Assembly (NCBI GenBank): GCA_036674765.1
Contig: JARVKI010000026.1
Coordinates: 62,001 to 126,000, forward strand
DNA from: Seiridium cupressi
Lineage: Eukaryota; Ascomycota; Sordariomycetes; Amphisphaeriales; Sporocadaceae
Direction: 5' to 3'
Length of the DNA stretch: 64,000 nucleotides
Shown: one piece after another, positions 14,001 to 25,066 of the stretch
Numbering within the stretch: position 1 is the first letter of the stretch
Layout: the number at the start of each line of letters is the position of its first letter
The notes under the pieces: model-generated
What the model saw: the letters and a program-made list of their open reading frames with translations, nothing else
What the model was told of the DNA's origin: nothing
Database searches by the model: none
Program-made: the position numbers and the translations under genes

Positions 14001-15130
14001 TCGTCTCAACGGTCCTAAGCTATCTCTGGCATCCACCTGGGGAAACGCAGCGACAGCACCGTGGTGCTAGTGCCGGTGGCGGAGACAGTCGACTACCCTA
14101 TTACTGTATCGTTGTGTAATGAAGCTAAGTAACAAGCTAGAGACAATCTATCCGGGCCTCAACTCAGCGGCATCCGAGAAGGATCAAAAATGGGTCATGC
14201 TAATCAAGGAGATGCCTCAACAATGCTGGCGCCGTCTTGTTGCGTATGATCATATGATACTAATGATACATCCGGTTTAGAAGCTCAACATGCTGCGGTC
14301 GTAAACGAATTACATAACTATATTCAGCGTATTAATGCTACCAATGCGTGCTGTTGGTCCCAGGTTTACAAATGCCCGGAAGGCTGCAGATCCCGGATCT
14401 AGGGAAATTGTTCGATGCGGCTTCCATCTCTTCTAGTGCACTGTTAATTGGCCTACTCGTATAATTGTGGTAGTGTGATTGGCTGGCGAGCTTATGACGA
14501 TGGCGAGCCCCTGGTCACTTTCTCGAAGGGGCAACACCCTGCGTCGCCATCCCGCTGCACCCCGCGACCCGCTATACCACAGTAGCTTGGGTCCGTCCGC
14601 CCAAAGCATGCCGACCTCCCTTCCTAGGTTGCTAGGTGCAGGGTGGAGATTTGCCCAGAGATTTGGGAATATCAGGACTTTCTTATTGCTCTGAATAGGG
14701 AGCTCGGCTGTGTACAAGCTTCGCAGATATGCGGTTGCTAGAGCCAACCAAGCCATTGACGCTCCCTTACATCGCTCGTCTCCTTGGCGATTGCGAGGAT
14801 CGAGGTTGACTGCCCTCCTATGGCAGGAGGCTCAACAAACGAAAGTGGACTTGACTCGGCATCGACCGTTTCTCTTCGTCTGCGGACTAGCCGGCGATTG
14901 ACCCCGCGAGTCCACCTATTCTCCTAGAGGATACCTGAGTACATACTGACATGGGTCGTCCGATCTGAGTGGATGGGATCCTGGTTCTGTGCGATTACCG
15001 CTCGTGCTCTGGTCAGTTTCTCTTTCCACTATGGAGCACTGGGAATAAAACCGTCTCCCGACCCATACCATCGGTAAACTCTCTCCTTTCTCTTTCCACA
15101 CCCTTTAGCTTGTGTCACCAGTTCGTAAAG
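11077..15130. other. 4-kb gene-poor region
   Basis: Reading frames on both strands are short, mutually overlapping and without recognisable motifs. No transposase, reverse transcriptase or terminal repeat was recognised. A small cluster of ATGCCATGC-like repeats is present near 13215-13250. The last few hundred bases contain the promoter and pyrimidine-rich leader of the peptide transporter. The stretch may hold decayed genes beyond recognition or non-coding transcripts. Confidence 0.4.
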
Positions 15131-17177
15131 ATGGGTATGTCTTTGTCACAGCTTCACACAAGCTTCGTCTTGCACTGCACGGCCCAAAGCTAACAACATT
15201 GGCAGCTACCCACCATAACGACACGTCAAGCAACGAGTACGCCGATCACGAGAAGGCGGGGCATACTGCTGGTCACGATGCTCTATATCTCGCTGGCCAC
15301 TTGGACGACGACTACGAGGGCAAGCCAACAGATGAGGAGTTGCGAACTCTACGTCGAGTTCCTGCCAACATCCCCATCATCGCATACCTCATCTGTGTGG
15401 TGGAGTTCTCAGAACGAGCTTCATACTATGGTGTGCAGCCACTAATCAGCAACTTTGTGAACCGTCCCTTGCCCACTGGTGGTAACGGTTATGGTGCGCC
15501 TCCCGTTGGTGACCAGCAAACAGCTGGTGCACTCGGACTGGGTACCCAGGTCGCCAACGCAATCGGCCAATCTTTCAGTCTGATTGCATATGCCTCGCCC
15601 TTGTTCTTCGGGTATCTCGCCGATACCAAGACTGGTCGCTTCAAGATGATCTTCTGGGGCGTTCTTGTCTTCGGTATTGCCCATGTTCTTATGGTTGCTG
15701 CCGGTGCCAAGGACCTGTTGGCCAACGGAAACGCCAAGATCCCCTACTTTATCTCCATCTATATTCTGGCACTTGGTGCAGGTGAGCGTTGATGCCTCCT
15801 CAAAATCCTGGCATCTTACTAACAATGTCTGTAGCCATGTTTAAGCCTTGTGTCTCTCCTCTGCTGCTCGATCAGATGACCACAACTGTACCCAGGGTCG
15901 TCACGAACAAAAAGGGCGAACGTGTCATCCAGGACCCAGAGTCTAGCACAGAGAGAGTCATGCTATGGTTCTACCTGATGATTAACATTGGAGGTTTTAT
16001 GAACGTCGCCACTGCGTACATTGAGAAGTATGTTGGATGGTGGCTCGCCTTCCTGGTCCCACTGTTCCTGTATCTGCCCCTGCCTCTTCTCCTCATCTTC
16101 CTCAAGAAGCGCCTTATTCTCCACCCTCCGGCTGGAAGTGAAATGGGAAAGATCGTCAAGGTCCTCGGCGTCTGCTTGAAGGGGGCTGGCCTCAGAGGTT
16201 TCGGCCGCAAGGGTTTCTGGGACCACGCCAAGCCGTCCGTCATGCGTGCGAAGGGATTAAACACCAAGATTACATGGAACGACCAGTTCGTCGATGATGT
16301 TCGTCGCACGTTCCAGGCTACCGGTATCTTCTGCTTCTTCCCGATTCAGTACCTCAACGACAATGGTATTGGCTCTGCTGCCAGCTTTTTATCTACCATG
16401 TTGACGACCAATGGCGTACCGTAAGCTTTCCCCCCGCTACCGAGCTTTCTTTGGTGTCCTGGGATCACAGTCTAACTCGCAAGCAGAAATGATGTTATCA
16501 GCAATTTCAACACCCTCAGCATCATCTGCGTCGCGCCAATGCTGAACTATGGCCTATACCCCTTCCTCCGTAAAGCCGGTATCCATTATGGACCCATCGC
16601 TCGTATCACTACCGGTCTGGCGTTGTCCTCTATCGGTGGTGCCGCCTACACAGTCCTCAACTACTACGCATATAAGCTGTCTCCTTGTGGTGAGTACGGC
16701 TCAAGCGACTGTACCATTGGTGATGGTGTTGCGCCTATCAGCATTTGGTGGATGGCTATTCCCTTTGCTATCGGTGGAATCTCAGAGTTGTTCGTCAACG
16801 TCCCGGCGTACGGTATTGCCTACTCCAGAGCCCCCGTGAACATGAGAGGCTTGGTGTCCGCCATCAACCTGTTTACCACCGCCATCGCCTACGCTATCGG
16901 TCTCGCCTGCTCTGCTGTCATTACGGATCCCTACCTGACGTGGGATTTCGGTGGACCGGCCATCGTCGGTGGTGTCTTGACGATCATCTTCTACTTCATG
17001 TTCCGACACATTGACGCGGAGGAGTACGTCATGAGCCAGAGTAACGAGGACACCCATACACACTTGGAGATGGAGGGAACAGTTAATGTGGTCGAGGAGA
17101 ACGAGTTCAACAAGACTACCAACCATGTTGCCCCCATCCATGAGAACGAGGAAATGATGATTTCTCAGAAGCAATAG
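15131..17177 (+). CDS. proton-coupled oligopeptide transporter, PTR2/POT family
   Basis: Four exons: 15131-15134 (only ATGG), 15206-15781, 15835-16420 and 16487-17177; 618 aa. Splicing gives MATHHNDTSSNE at the N-terminus and joins LALGA to AMFKPCVSPLLLDQ. POT hallmarks: CVVEFSERASYYGVQ (helix 1 ExxERFxYYG-type motif, about residues 90-104), FGYLADTKTGR (PTR signature region), ERVMLWFYLMINIGG, and FFPIQYLNDNG (the FWALYDQ-like helix 7 region, altered as in fungal PTR2). About 12 helices, with a cytosolic C-tail rich in Glu, His and Thr. It imports di- and tripeptides with protons at the plasma membrane. The 4-nt first exon is small but the donor GTATGT and acceptor GCAG are good, and no other upstream ATG fits. 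A (TA)n tract lies in the 3' flank. Confidence 0.93.
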
Positions 17178-17227
17178 ACTTATAGTGTGGGAAGTCGCTG
17201 AGGTTTTAAAATGAGTGGGGTGGGCGC

Positions 17228-17249
17228 ATATATATATATATATATATAT
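17228..17249. repeat. (AT)11 microsatellite in PTR2 3' flank
   Basis: Eleven uninterrupted AT dinucleotides about 50 bases after the peptide transporter stop codon, probably within its 3' untranslated region. Confidence 0.9.
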
Positions 17250-17445
17250 TATGGCGATATTATACCCAATCTTGCGATTGAATTGATACATTTTACATGG
17301 GATATTGTTCAGCGAGCCTTTCTGTGATTGATAGTATTATACCAGTCGACTTACACTAGTTGTTGATGATACCGTGTATTGGTCGGGAAAGTAGGTGAGG
17401 TACCGAAAACGATTCGTGTGTTCAACCCCCTTCTTGATCATTAAC

Positions 17446-17922
17446 TCACTGCCTGTTAATCCTGGCAAACCTCATCTCTCCATCAATTGAGTCTCTCTGC
17501 AACCCTGCCCTTAGGTTCTTGGCTAGGTTTTCCATGCTGCTGACTTTGTCTGCTTCCCCTCCTATAGATCGAATATCTTCTACTAAGTACCAACGCTCAA
17601 AGCCATGATATAGGAGAGGTAGACTGGAAACTTTTCACAGAACCTGTTCTGCGCCTCGACATTTCCCCATGACGAGAAAAAGAAAGCCTGTCCCTATGGT
17701 CACCAGGACCAGGGGCAGGGTGATCCATCTCCACTGGACATTGACGAATGACCGGGTAGAATAAGATTGTTGCGATACCGTAATATCGCCATTGTCGTGT
17801 ATTACATTGCTGGACGAGTCTGCTATGCGTGGGACCAACCATGATAGACCTCCCTGCCTATCTATATATCGAAGCTGGAAGTTGGAGCTAAAAGCTGATT
17901 GAATCCCGGACGGCCATTCCAT
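17446..17922 (-). pseudogene. C-terminal fragment of a DUF3176-type membrane protein
   Basis: A minus-strand frame reads YSTRSFVNVQWRWITLP, then a hydrophobic helix (LVLVTIGTGFLFLVMG), a TGA stop at 17635-17637, and in the same frame SSLPLLYHGFERWYLVEDI, SSMENLAKNLRAGL and a final TGA at 17446. The order (V-x-W-x-W before the last helix, then K-SS-LPLLYHG, then a D/EKLAK-type tail) matches the C-terminus of the fungal DUF3176 family. The first stop sits where these proteins have the Trp of W-K-SS, so TGG to TGA is the simplest change. The fragment lacks its N-terminal half; upstream sequence turns into a different broken gene on the other strand, suggesting a rearrangement breakpoint near 17925-17940. 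Confidence 0.65.
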
Positions 17923-17941
17923 TGACTTCTCCGCCTAACAG

Positions 17942-18491
17942 TCACTGGCAACTCAATTGGAGGTTACTACGCGGTGCAAGTGGCCCTATCGTACCCTGAC
18001 GATGTCTCTGCAGTTGTAGTAGCATACCCCTTCGTGTATCCCAAAGATCGCATAATGGTTGAGGGCCCTACAGCTGATGAGCCTACCATACTTCGATTTC
18101 CCAAGGAGACAATGATTTCCAAGCATGAACTGATTGACTGGGCAGAAAAGGAAGTGAAGGCAATCACCACTAAAGCAGGGTGGAAGAGAACTAAATTCGC
18201 GGTCGCTGCGATTCAAAATGGAGAACTTCAATCCACAATATTCGGCCCTGACAATCTGAACCGAACTGAGCTCCTACCCCTGGAGAGAGTAGGAACTGGT
18301 GCAAGACTTTCCAAGCGAATGTAAGCTATGCAATAACGGTATTCCCGGGGCGGCCAGGACTAACTCATGATAGGTGGATTTTGCACCGCGATGATGATTC
18401 GATTGTATACGTACAGACATCGCAGAAATTTTTTGTTCTTTGTCCGCAAGAAATTATCAAGTACCGAAGTCCGACTCGACATTGTGTCTAG
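17942..18491 (+). pseudogene. 3' part of an alpha/beta hydrolase (esterase) gene
   Basis: Two exon-like blocks, 17942-18320 and 18374-18491, separated by a clean 53-nt intron (GTAAGC, ACTAACT branch, ATAG). The first begins with GNSIGGYYAVQVAL, a GxSxG nucleophile elbow, then YPDDVSAVVVAYPFVYPKD. After splicing it continues ERVGTGARLSKRMWILHRDD, the usual strand-7 and acid region (WILHG-DD) of fold-3 esterases, but ends early at a TAG before the catalytic His. The HGGG-type oxyanion exon expected upstream is absent: there is an acceptor (CTAACAG) at 17934-17941 but no matching donor exon before the opposite-strand DUF3176 fragment. I read it as a 5'-truncated, 3'-shortened relic. Confidence 0.7.
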
Positions 18492-19398
18492 AGAAGATCA
18501 TGCTTTCGATCTTACGAAGACGACATGGTAATTGCACGCAATTGAAAGATTGGATTCCGTTAGGCAATCTTGGTGATCAAGCTCATACTCCATTATCTAA
18601 TGGCATGTGCTTGGCTTGATTGCTTATGAGAGGTAACGATATATTCGGTTTTTGACATTTGTCACAAGATTCTTGGAAAGGGCTGTTAGAGTGATTGCTT
18701 ATTTTCAAAATAAAAGAAACCAGATATTATAGAGTACATCCACTGAATATTAAATTGGCCAATTAATATCAACGGCAGCCTGAAATTTGCAATGACACTG
18801 TCTGGCCGTCTCCTAGAGGGCGACCAGTTGAGTCTATGTCACACAGCGCGCGTGTGACCAGGGCCGCATCAGGTAATACTTAATATATGTTACCGAGCCG
18901 CGGTAGCAATAGAGGGTCTAGAAATGTTCCAGCGCCCGATGTGGTCATCGTAAGGGTAATAGCCAAAAGTGGTACTTTGGTGATTAAATGCGCTGCAATC
19001 GTGCATCTTACACTGACTGCATAAGTGCCCAGTTGTGCCACGCTACCAACCAAGTTTGGGCACTGATATTGGCCAAATAGAGTCTAGTTAGTCTCTGCGA
19101 ATGATGGTGAATGTAATCCAAGTGCCATCAGCCCCGAAGATTGGAAGTGAGGGTTGTCAATTGATTGTTCTACTCCAATTGATCTGCACGTCGCTGCCGG
19201 TTCCGCTTGGTCCATACCCCAGACATTACCCCAGACAGATGAGCCTATATCTGCCGAAACAATCTTATATATCATCGAACAGGGATTTCTAGGACAGACA
19301 CTATACAAAATGTGCTCATCCTGCTACCAAGAGACGCACCTTTTGAGAAGTTAAGTGAACGACTAGTCAATCACCACGAAGCCTTCTAACAGCCGATA
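18492..19398. other. intergenic, AT-rich, promoter of the MFS gene
   Basis: About 900 bases, AT-rich in the first half, with no recognisable coding or repeat structure. A CCGCGG palindrome occurs near 18898, which would suit a zinc-cluster regulator, but a single short site is weak evidence. The right end is the promoter of the following MFS transporter. Confidence 0.4.
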
Positions 19399-21400
19399 AT
19401 GGTGTCTCGTTCAGAAAACGGGACCTCGCACGCCGGAAGGCATTTCGTACACAGGTAAGAGCTACTCCAGACTCGGTGCGGGGAAGGTAGCAGCTAAAAC
19501 TTGCGCAAAGTCATGCACACGAGGGTGCGATACCTGGAACAGTCGATCTTCGTGCAGCCGGTAAGTTCGACAGCATTGCTACTGTCCTGCGCAACAGCTC
19601 ACCCTGGGTAATCTAGAGGGAGACGACACGGCCTTGGGACAGGCGTTGTTTCCCGTGCCAGCGGAGGACCCCAACGACCCCCTACAAGTAAGCTGTTATA
19701 AAGATGATCGAAAGATGTGATAGGCGACTGACAAGACGCAGTGGTCCCCGTTCAAGAAGACTATGATCCTCGTAATATGCTGCGTATACTCGTTCCTCGG
19801 CAATGCATTCCTAGTCGGCCCAGCTCCCTACATCACATTATTCGCTGAGACCTTCGAAGTTACACCAGCCCAGGCATCCGGGTTAATCTCATACCCAAAC
19901 TTGGCATTCGGTTTCGGATCTTTGATTCTTGTGCCTTTATACCTCAAATTTGGCCGCCGTCCTGTCATGCTGGGATCAATGCTGTGCGTAAGTATTGATG
20001 GTCCTAATCTTGAACAAGGATCCATGACCTAAAGATGCATAGTTCGTCGCTGGCATCATTGGGGCCTCCCAGGCTCACGACTTCACTGGGCTCATGGTAG
20101 CCCGAATTTTTGCATCCTTCGGGTCGGGTGTCTGCGAGGCCATCCCTGTCCAGTTGGTCAACGACATATTCTTCCTGCACGAACGGGGCAAACATCTAGC
20201 TTTCTACTCATGTAAGTAGCCATGTATAGCCCCATAGCCAGGCTTATGTTTAGGCCAGTGCTTACCAACGGTAGTTGCGATTTGTTTCGGCGCCATAGCA
20301 CCCCTGCCCTCGGCGCATATGCTGATTGAGCCCTACTCATGGAGGCTGTTCTTCTACGTGATCCTGGCTTTTGCCTTAGCTCTCCTTGTGCTCGCTTTCT
20401 TCTTCGTAGAAGAAACCTCCTACGATAGGGACTCTCACCTCCTCGACCAAAATGAGTTTACATCTTCAGACACGCCGGCCGCGAACGGGGAAAAGCCTGC
20501 CCAAGATGTCCCCGAGAGGCGGCCAACAGCCTCCATCCCGGAACGCATTCCTTTTACCAAGACACTCAGTCCTCTGGGAAGATACGACCGCGAAGCACCA
20601 TTCTTTATGACTATTGTTAGGTCTTTCACCTACTTCCTGGTCCCCCAGACCTTGTGGGTGATCACCTCATTTGGAATCTACATTGGGCTGGGGGCTTTCG
20701 CGTTTAATTATACCTTCCCGATCAAGATTACTGGAGCGCCGTACAACTGGACCGAGGTAAGCAGAGTTCTTGGACTTTCCTTATAGTAGATACTTTAGTT
20801 CTGACACAAAAGCAGGCTGATTCGGGTTTGAACGCTGTGGCCACCTTGATCGGATTCGTCCTCGCCGTTCCCTTCGCCCCCACGTCCGATCGTCTTGCCG
20901 CCCGGCTGACTCGCCGCAATAACGGCATACGTGAAGCCGAGATGCGCCTGGGTGTCATGATCCCATCCATGATCATCGCTCCGGCTGGCTTGATCCTCTA
21001 CGGTCTGACCGCTCAGTACAACTTGCACTGGCTCGGATACTTCTTCGGGGCTGGGATGACACAGTGGTCAGCGTACTTCTACTTTTCGTTCGCTCTGGCG
21101 TATGCTGTAGACTCCTATAACTCCAACATGTCTGAGATGCTGATCGCGATGAATCTGGGGAAACAGGCAATCAGCTTTGGGCTGTCGGTCAATCTACTTG
21201 ACTGGGTATTGGAGACGGGGTATGCTGTTGTCATCTCCGGGATATTCGCCGCTGTCTTGATTGCGAACAATGTGATGCTGGTAGTTTTCATGATATGGGG
21301 CAAGAAGATCCGTGAAGCCATGTCAGGATCTTGGTTGGCAAGGTTTCATGGTCGGCATGGGCATGGTGGGCGACAGGTAGCTTGGACGCATGCTGAGTGA
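19399..21400 (+). CDS. MFS transporter (DHA1/HOL1-like)
   Basis: Seven exons: 19399-19454, 19511-19560, 19617-19687, 19742-19987, 20043-20211, 20275-20756 and 20816-21400; 552 aa. The cytosolic N-terminus reads HEGAIPGTVDLRAAEG and then PAEDPNDPLQWSPFKK, matching the usual IPGTV-L...DP-DPLNWS-x-RK entry of this MFS group. Helix 2-3 loop has PLYLKFGRRPVMLGSM (the MFS A motif), followed by RIFASFGSGVCEAIPVQLVND and SWRLFFYVILAF. A long acidic central loop (about residues 260-310) precedes helix 7. The first two introns were placed mainly by frame; the first uses an AAG acceptor and is less certain. Related fungal proteins export drugs or take up polyamines and organic cations; substrate unknown. 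An EthD-domain gene starts about 250 bp downstream on the same strand. Confidence 0.88.
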
Positions 21401-21651
21401 TGCCACGGCCGGTATCCTGTTCATGCAAACCAGTCAGGGAAATTCCATGCTCTGATTGGACAAAGTGCATCCCCTGCGCCGGTCTTGCGGCCGCGTGCCA
21501 TGACAAGCGGGATCAACGGTGATCATCTCCCCGCAACAGCTCAGCTTCAAGCTCGGAATCACTCGCCCTGTGTTTTATCTCTAGATTGTTACATCTTCTC
21601 TTACTATATACTTGAAATCTCGTCAATCTATTGAGATATTCATCTGCGGCC

Positions 21652-22136
21652 ATGGCAACTCCATCCTCGCTCATCAAGCTCGAGGTCGGTTTGTACAAGA
21701 AAGATGAAGTGACGCATGAAGACTTCGTCAAATGGGCGACCGAGGTCTATCCACCAAAGGCTAATCCCGTGATAAAGAAATATGGCGTGGTCAAATTTAC
21801 TCAGGTACGTCTTTGCGCTTGAATTGCTCACGCGAGTGCTTGCCGCTCATTTGATTCCAGACGATAACCCCTCCCCACTTTCGGGAGCCCTTCCGCAAGT
21901 CGCTGAAGGAGGAAATGAATCGTCCGAATTGGACAGTACCCGACTACGACATCGTTCATTCCTATTGGTTGCGCAGTATGAACGACATGATGGCACTCAC
22001 TGTGTCGCCTGAGTGGACTGAGCTGGAGTTGGAAGCACACAAAATCTCTAATATTTCAATCGGCCATTTCGTTGCCGGTCATGAAATTGTCCAGTTCCAA
22101 GACAACTGGGTGGAAAGCGGCAAAGCAGACGCTTAA
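21652..22136 (+). CDS. EthD-domain protein
   Basis: Two exons, 21652-21804 and 21861-22136 (56-nt intron), 142 aa. The sequence LIKLEVGLYKKDEVTHEDF followed by WATEVYPPKANPVIKKYGVV is the EthD-type ferredoxin-like (dimeric alpha-beta barrel) fold; after splicing it continues TPPHFREPFRKSL and DIVHSYWLRSMNDMMALTVS, then the C-terminal GHFVAGHEIVQF strand. EthD proteins are small dimeric barrels; fungal members include dehydratases, cyclases and decarboxylases acting on polyketide or aromatic intermediates, and others of unknown role. No catalytic residue can be assigned here. Same strand and close to the preceding MFS gene, so joint regulation is possible. The start follows a purine-poor leader and gives the conserved N-terminus. 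Confidence 0.85.
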
Positions 22137-22499
22137 GTGATGGTTCGACGATCTGAGGATGTCAAGGCGAATGCATAGCATGGAAGAGTAGAAACTTGGA
22201 AAATTCTAGAGCTCCGATATAAGAAAAATGATTTATTTTAATGTGAACCCACTTGGGAATTAATCGCAGTCTTTCCCCCCTTCCGATTTGCTCGCTCTGT
22301 TTCTCTCCTCCATTCCACCCACCCCATCAGCCGTGGTTGTAGAGAGACAATATGTTGCCCGTGTGTTGCGCTTTGACTACAGGGGAATGCTTTCTTTCTC
22401 TGGATAGACGGATCCTCCGATTGACCGTCGTACTCGTAGGCATGAATCATGTAATGCTGTATCTGAGATCGAATGGTGTGGCGGTTTCTGATCGTCGTG
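22137..22499. other. convergent 3' intergenic region
   Basis: Lies between the converging 3' ends of the EthD and HET genes. No coding signal recognised. Confidence 0.4.
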
Positions 22500-24437
22500 T
22501 CAAGGCACGAGACCTTTGAAAGCTGGTGGCCATGGGAAAACAACGCTCGTCTCGACCTGGCGTTGAGAAAAGCACATTCCAAACACTCCACGATCAACGT
22601 ACAAGCGTGGAATGCTCCCCGCATGTTCGCCTGTCCTTGCTCCCTGTAACCTAACTCCAAGTGAGACATGGCGATCGACATCTCTGACATCACTGCTGCC
22701 GCAGCTCAGAGACGTGAGCACAAGTGCCGGATCATCCTGGGAAGGTTGAGAACCAGTGTTGTTCCAAACGAAAATTGCTCGGCATCGATTGCGTCCGCCG
22801 TCGGGACTCCAAATTCTCCCAAGTCCAAGTGGAACTCTATTATCAATGGCTGCAGCGAGCTCAGCAGCCATATCAATCATGTAATCCTCGCCGATCTGGT
22901 AAGGCCTGGCACCCCTTGCATCCGTTTGATAATAGCTCTTTATCTCTCCTGTGAGTTCTGTTTCGGAGCGTGCCTTCAATTCGAGAGACAGCTGAGCTAG
23001 ACATCGGCGCCCGTCCTTTGTGAGGCCACCATGCCTAGAGTTTGAGACTCGGGTTTTCCTGTAGAAATCAGCGGTCTGCATGACTTTGTAAACCTCCCAT
23101 AGGCACCCTTTGGTTTTGATTCCTTCCATTGTAAGCTTTACATTACCAAACCGGACGCCTTGATGGAATGTAAGACTTTCCTTGACCTGGGTTGGGAAAG
23201 TCCTGCCCAAGAGATGACGTTTCAAGAACTCGGAAAGCTTCAAATTTGTCTCAGGCTCTTCCCAGGCACCGTTGCGCAGTATCTCTCCATTGAGGAGGCT
23301 GGTTGTTAATATGCGTATACTGAGACTACGCGCGCTATCTGAGATCTTCTTCGCATCCAAGCGGACAGAATAATCACAGCAGTTGGCAATGATGGGCAAC
23401 AGATCGGTGGGTTCCTTGAGATCGCGGGCTGCGACATCAGCGATTATCGCGGGAGTCATGGCTTCTGACTTAGCAAGCAGAAGGGTATATCTGCCGGCCT
23501 TCCTTAAGATATACTCGATCGTTTTCTTTTGCCCTGCTGACAGGATGCCTTCCCGAAGTGCGAGGCAAAAGCGCGTAACTTGGCGAGAAAAGTGTGAAGA
23601 ATTGATACACAGTTCACCCCGAATGTCGCCAAAGATTTGGTATTGTTCTTTCGATTCCTCCAACACAGGGGGGTGGGGAACAAGTAGTTTCATCGATCCG
23701 CCGCCCTTGTAGTTCTTTTGAAATGTCCAAGCGCGCTGCCACCAAAGATCCTCCGTCATATTGCGTAACAGTTCTAAGGCTTGAGCTGCTTTGGTGCCCC
23801 AGCCTAGCAATAGCTCAGAGGTGGATGAATGGTCTGTAGAGTCAGTGTACTCCAGAGTGAGGACTCCATGTAACAGCTCCATTTCATACTCAGACTGAAT
23901 TGGCCGCCCTAGCAATGCAACAGGATGCTTGCTGAGCCTGTAAACAAAGTCCATAGACTGCATGCATTCCTTTTTCTTGAACATCGCTTTTTGTTTCCAA
24001 GCAGCATTCTGCTGTGTGGAAGGGACCTGGGGAATACTGTGCCGGTCGATCCACAAATGGGCCACCCCTGTGTTGTCCATGTATCTATGTATTCGTCGAA
24101 AGATGGAATCTCTGACTGGGGAGGCGTAGTTCTGCTCCCCAGACCTATTTTGGACATCGTATCCACCCACCTTAGACGGGGCTTCAAAGTCTGAACTACC
24201 CCATGTATACGATAGTGCAACATAATTCTGGTCCTTATAAGCGTCAATGGTTTCTCGAAGCAAGATCGGCTTCCCGCTTTGTTTTCGATCAAAATAGAAA
24301 CACTCAAGATTGCTGAGGAAGTCGGAGAGGAAGCGGACTCGTTCTTTGTCGTGTTGTTGTACCGCCAATATTAAGCGTATGAGAGGTTGTCCTTCTCTCT
24401 TCACTATATTGGCAATCGACTCATTCAAATCGTCCAT
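22500..24437 (-). CDS. HET (heterokaryon incompatibility) domain protein
   Basis: Uninterrupted 645-aa frame from the ATG at 24437 (MDDLNESIANIVKREGQ). The frame is open further upstream but without an ATG. HET-domain blocks are present in order: YVALSYTWGSSDF (about residue 90), AHLWIDRHSIPQ (about 145), MQSMDFVYRLSKHPVALLG and WWQRAWTFQKNY (about 255). The C-terminal half has RSLSIRILTTSLLNGE, then DRGVFGMCFSQRQVETSVVF at the end, as in one large HET subfamily that lacks NACHT or repeat domains. HET proteins act in the cytosol in non-self recognition between strains and can trigger cell death. The intact frame over almost 2 kb contrasts with the broken HET gene at 56.5 kb. A missed terminal intron cannot be excluded. 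Confidence 0.88.
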   Translation of the reverse strand: MDDLNESIANIVKREGQPLIRLILAVQQHDKERVRFLSDFLSNLECFYFDRKQSGKPILLRETIDAYKDQNYVALSYTWGSSDFEAPSKVGGYDVQNRSGEQNYASPVRDSIFRRIHRYMDNTGVAHLWIDRHSIPQVPSTQQNAAWKQKAMFKKKECMQSMDFVYRLSKHPVALLGRPIQSEYEMELLHGVLTLEYTDSTDHSSTSELLLGWGTKAAQALELLRNMTEDLWWQRAWTFQKNYKGGGSMKLLVPHPPVLEESKEQYQIFGDIRGELCINSSHFSRQVTRFCLALREGILSAGQKKTIEYILRKAGRYTLLLAKSEAMTPAIIADVAARDLKEPTDLLPIIANCCDYSVRLDAKKISDSARSLSIRILTTSLLNGEILRNGAWEEPETNLKLSEFLKRHLLGRTFPTQVKESLTFHQGVRFGNVKLTMEGIKTKGCLWEVYKVMQTADFYRKTRVSNSRHGGLTKDGRRCLAQLSLELKARSETELTGEIKSYYQTDARGARPYQIGEDYMIDMAAELAAAIDNRVPLGLGRIWSPDGGRNRCRAIFVWNNTGSQPSQDDPALVLTSLSCGSSDVRDVDRHVSLGVRLQGARTGEHAGSIPRLYVDRGVFGMCFSQRQVETSVVFPWPPAFKGLVP

Positions 24438-25066
24438 GATCGCTAGATATCGCGTAAAGGACTGGTGCGAGCAAGGTTTTAAAGTGTCAGCATAAGGTGC
24501 ACCGGTGAGCTTTGACGCGTCGCGTGGTTTTCGGTTGTAAGGCTCTGGACGCGTCTGGACAGTTTGAGATATGCGGCATTCTATTATATGCACTGTGTAG
24601 CACAGTGACAATTGCCAATGTACTTCATGTCTGACGATACAATGTCACCCTAAAATTGATATCTTGGAGCCTACGATGTGGTATGATTACATTATACATT
24701 CAATGAGAATATGAGTATTGAGACCAAAGGATCACAGATCAAGACTCAGTCCCATCTGTGAAACCATAGCATGGTACATATATCTCACGAAGCCTCACAG
24801 ATAGACATTGAGACTCGAAACATTAAAAATACAGATGTCGCAGCCTAAAATCTTCATGGTAATCCGCCATTATCGAGCTCAACACTACCAGCAATACGTG
24901 TATGCCTTCAACCAAAGCAATTTCACCAAATTTAGTTATGTCTTCAGCCTTAATGACATTTTGTATGGGCCATCTGACAACTACTAAATAAACTTCCGAA
25001 CCCAAGACCCAAGTTCCTTCCAATAATGCATGTATTCGCAAACGACCCCGTATGAGAAGCACAGTC
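24438..25066. other. intergenic between HET and phospholipase genes
   Basis: About 630 AT-rich bases holding the HET promoter (minus strand) and the 3' end of the phospholipase transcript. Nothing else recognised. Confidence 0.4.

Noticed and set aside
11077..15130. Several open frames of 60-110 codons
   Set aside because: They overlap in both directions, have no conserved motifs and no consistent splice structure.
22668..23000. Plus-strand frames within the HET gene
   Set aside because: They lie antisense to a well-supported 645-codon frame and have no motif.
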